64,000 nt of DNA from positions 1-64,000 of the forward strand of contig CANQOF010000008.1 of the NCBI GenBank assembly GCA_947625405.1, written 5' to 3'. Positions 63,321-64,000 of the stretch are shown piece after piece (within the stretch, counting starts at the first letter, position 1; the number at the start of each line of letters is the position of its first letter). The DNA is from an uncultured Atopobiaceae bacterium. Lineage in GTDB: Bacteria > Actinomycetota > Coriobacteriia > Coriobacteriales > Atopobiaceae. The notes beneath the pieces were generated by a model that worked only from the letters and a program-made list of their open reading frames with translations, was not told the DNA's origin and made no database searches. The position numbers and the translations under genes were made by a program.

Positions 63321-64000
63321 ATGGCCCAGTTGCTCGACATCCAGAAGGTCGTCGTCGGCCCGAACACCTTCACGGCGACGGTGCGCGTGGCCGAGGGCGT
63401 CGCGCTCTCCACGTCGGAGAACGTGGAGGCCACGGCCCGGGTCTACTGGCTCTTGCCGGAGATCGCCGACCACGTGTGCGTGGGCGATGGCGGCGAGACC
63501 TTCCGCGTCGTGATGGGCAACACCAACATCGCGCACCTCATGGAGCACGTGGCCCTCGAGCTCCTCGCGCGCACGAACATGGCGGGCGATCTCTCGAACG
63601 CGCGCACGCGCGCGACGGACGTGGATCGCGTCTATGAGATCGAGCTCGCCTGCCCCGACGACGTGCTCGTGGCCTCGGCGCTCTCGAGCGCGGGCTGGAT
63701 CATCCAATGGGCCTTCGGCGCCGCCGACGAGGAGAGCAAGCCCAACATCGACGCCATCGTCGCGGGCATCGTGAACCTCACCGCGAACTCCTACCAGATG
63801 GAGGGCAACGAGGCGCCCATGCCCGGCACCGTCGTGGCGGACGCCGAGGTGGCCGTCGCGGACGACGAGGGCGACGTGGCGGAGGCGAAGGCGGAGATCG
63901 ACGCCGTCGCTAAGGACGAGGACGCCGCCGCAGACGAGGCCCTCGTGGATGCCGAGGACGCCCTCGCGGGCTTCGAGCTCGAGCTCGGCGGCGACGAGGA
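63321..64000 (+). CDS. protein resembling the N-terminal domain of cyanophycin synthetase (3' end outside window)
   Basis: The frame is open from the ATG at 63321 (GGAGG 7 bases upstream) to the window end, 226 codons, with no stop. Residues about 70-125 (NIAHLMEHVALELL.., NARTRATDVDRVYEIELACPDD..VASAL) resemble the segment of CphA that has HLxEHVALELQ..TRxT..GVYxV. After about residue 165 the sequence becomes acidic and Ala/Asp/Glu-rich. If the ATP-grasp and Mur-ligase domains of CphA do not follow beyond the window, this is a stand-alone version of the domain. The function is unknown. Confidence 0.55.
   Translation, partial: MAQLLDIQKVVVGPNTFTATVRVAEGVALSTSENVEATARVYWLLPEIADHVCVGDGGETFRVVMGNTNIAHLMEHVALELLARTNMAGDLSNARTRATDVDRVYEIELACPDDVLVASALSSAGWIIQWAFGAADEESKPNIDAIVAGIVNLTANSYQMEGNEAPMPGTVVADAEVAVADDEGDVAEAKAEIDAVAKDEDAAADEALVDAEDALAGFELELGGDE

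Overview
The window is about 64 kb of GC-rich DNA from an actinobacterial genome. I see no plasmid or phage genes. Several traits point to the class Coriobacteriia (Olsenella/Atopobium/Collinsella-like). These are the mannose-family PTS, the secreted proteins with DUF5648 and GBS-Bsp-like repeats, the single-chain TsaB-RimI-TsaD protein, FtsE with a long N-terminal tail, and an anaerobic O2-detoxifying set (flavin reductase-like protein, rubredoxin, FprA, ferritin). The placement is an inference from gene content, not from a search.

Layout. 1-8.6 kb is sugar uptake: the tail of a cellobiose-type EIIC, a ROK kinase, a secreted cell-wall peptidase-like protein, tRNA-Arg, a Fic-fold regulator that has lost the catalytic motif, and a man PTS operon (IIAB-IIC-IID) diverging from a GntR/UTRA regulator. 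8.6-21.5 kb is mixed: a YcxB-like protein, a queuosine-precursor transporter, a GNAT enzyme, a DMT exporter, tRNA-Ser, GluQRS, ferritin, a DUF2207 protein, a SARP-type regulator diverging from a lipoprotein, and malic enzyme. 21.6-25.2 kb is ftsE-ftsX-TPR-smpB, followed by the flavin reductase-like gene, rubredoxin and tmRNA. 27-42 kb is one long co-directional housekeeping run: rplM-rpsI, glmM-glmS-acpS-nnr-alr, uracil-DNA glycosylase, tsaE, tsaB-rimI-tsaD, nadE and a PASTA protein. 42-52.4 kb holds an MBL-fold protein, tilS-hpt-ftsH, an aminotransferase with a PHP phosphatase, xth-patatin and a sirtuin. 52.7-64 kb holds a radical SAM protein, a segment bounded by inverted repeats (mtnA plus a DUF559-like nuclease), an orphan Nif11-type RiPP precursor, an EF-G paralogue, FprA, a metallochaperone, a CNNM/CorC protein and a truncated gene resembling the N-terminal domain of cyanophycin synthetase.

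The most unusual content is non-coding. (1) Two ~194-bp long-hairpin elements 15 kb apart (10700-10894 and 25801-25994) share a strictly conserved centre, while the outer stem changes on both sides so that pairing is kept. (2) Two 226-bp inverted repeats (54430-54655 and 57061-57286) flank mtnA and a nuclease-like gene; their outer 101 bp differ at only two positions. (3) A 47-bp inverted repeat mirrors the 3' half of tRNA-Arg across its own terminator. The main protein-level lead is the orphan Cys-containing Nif11-like precursor at 57557-57928.

Most starts were chosen from Shine-Dalgarno spacing and family N-termini. Functions come from recognisable motifs, and nothing here was checked by a database search.
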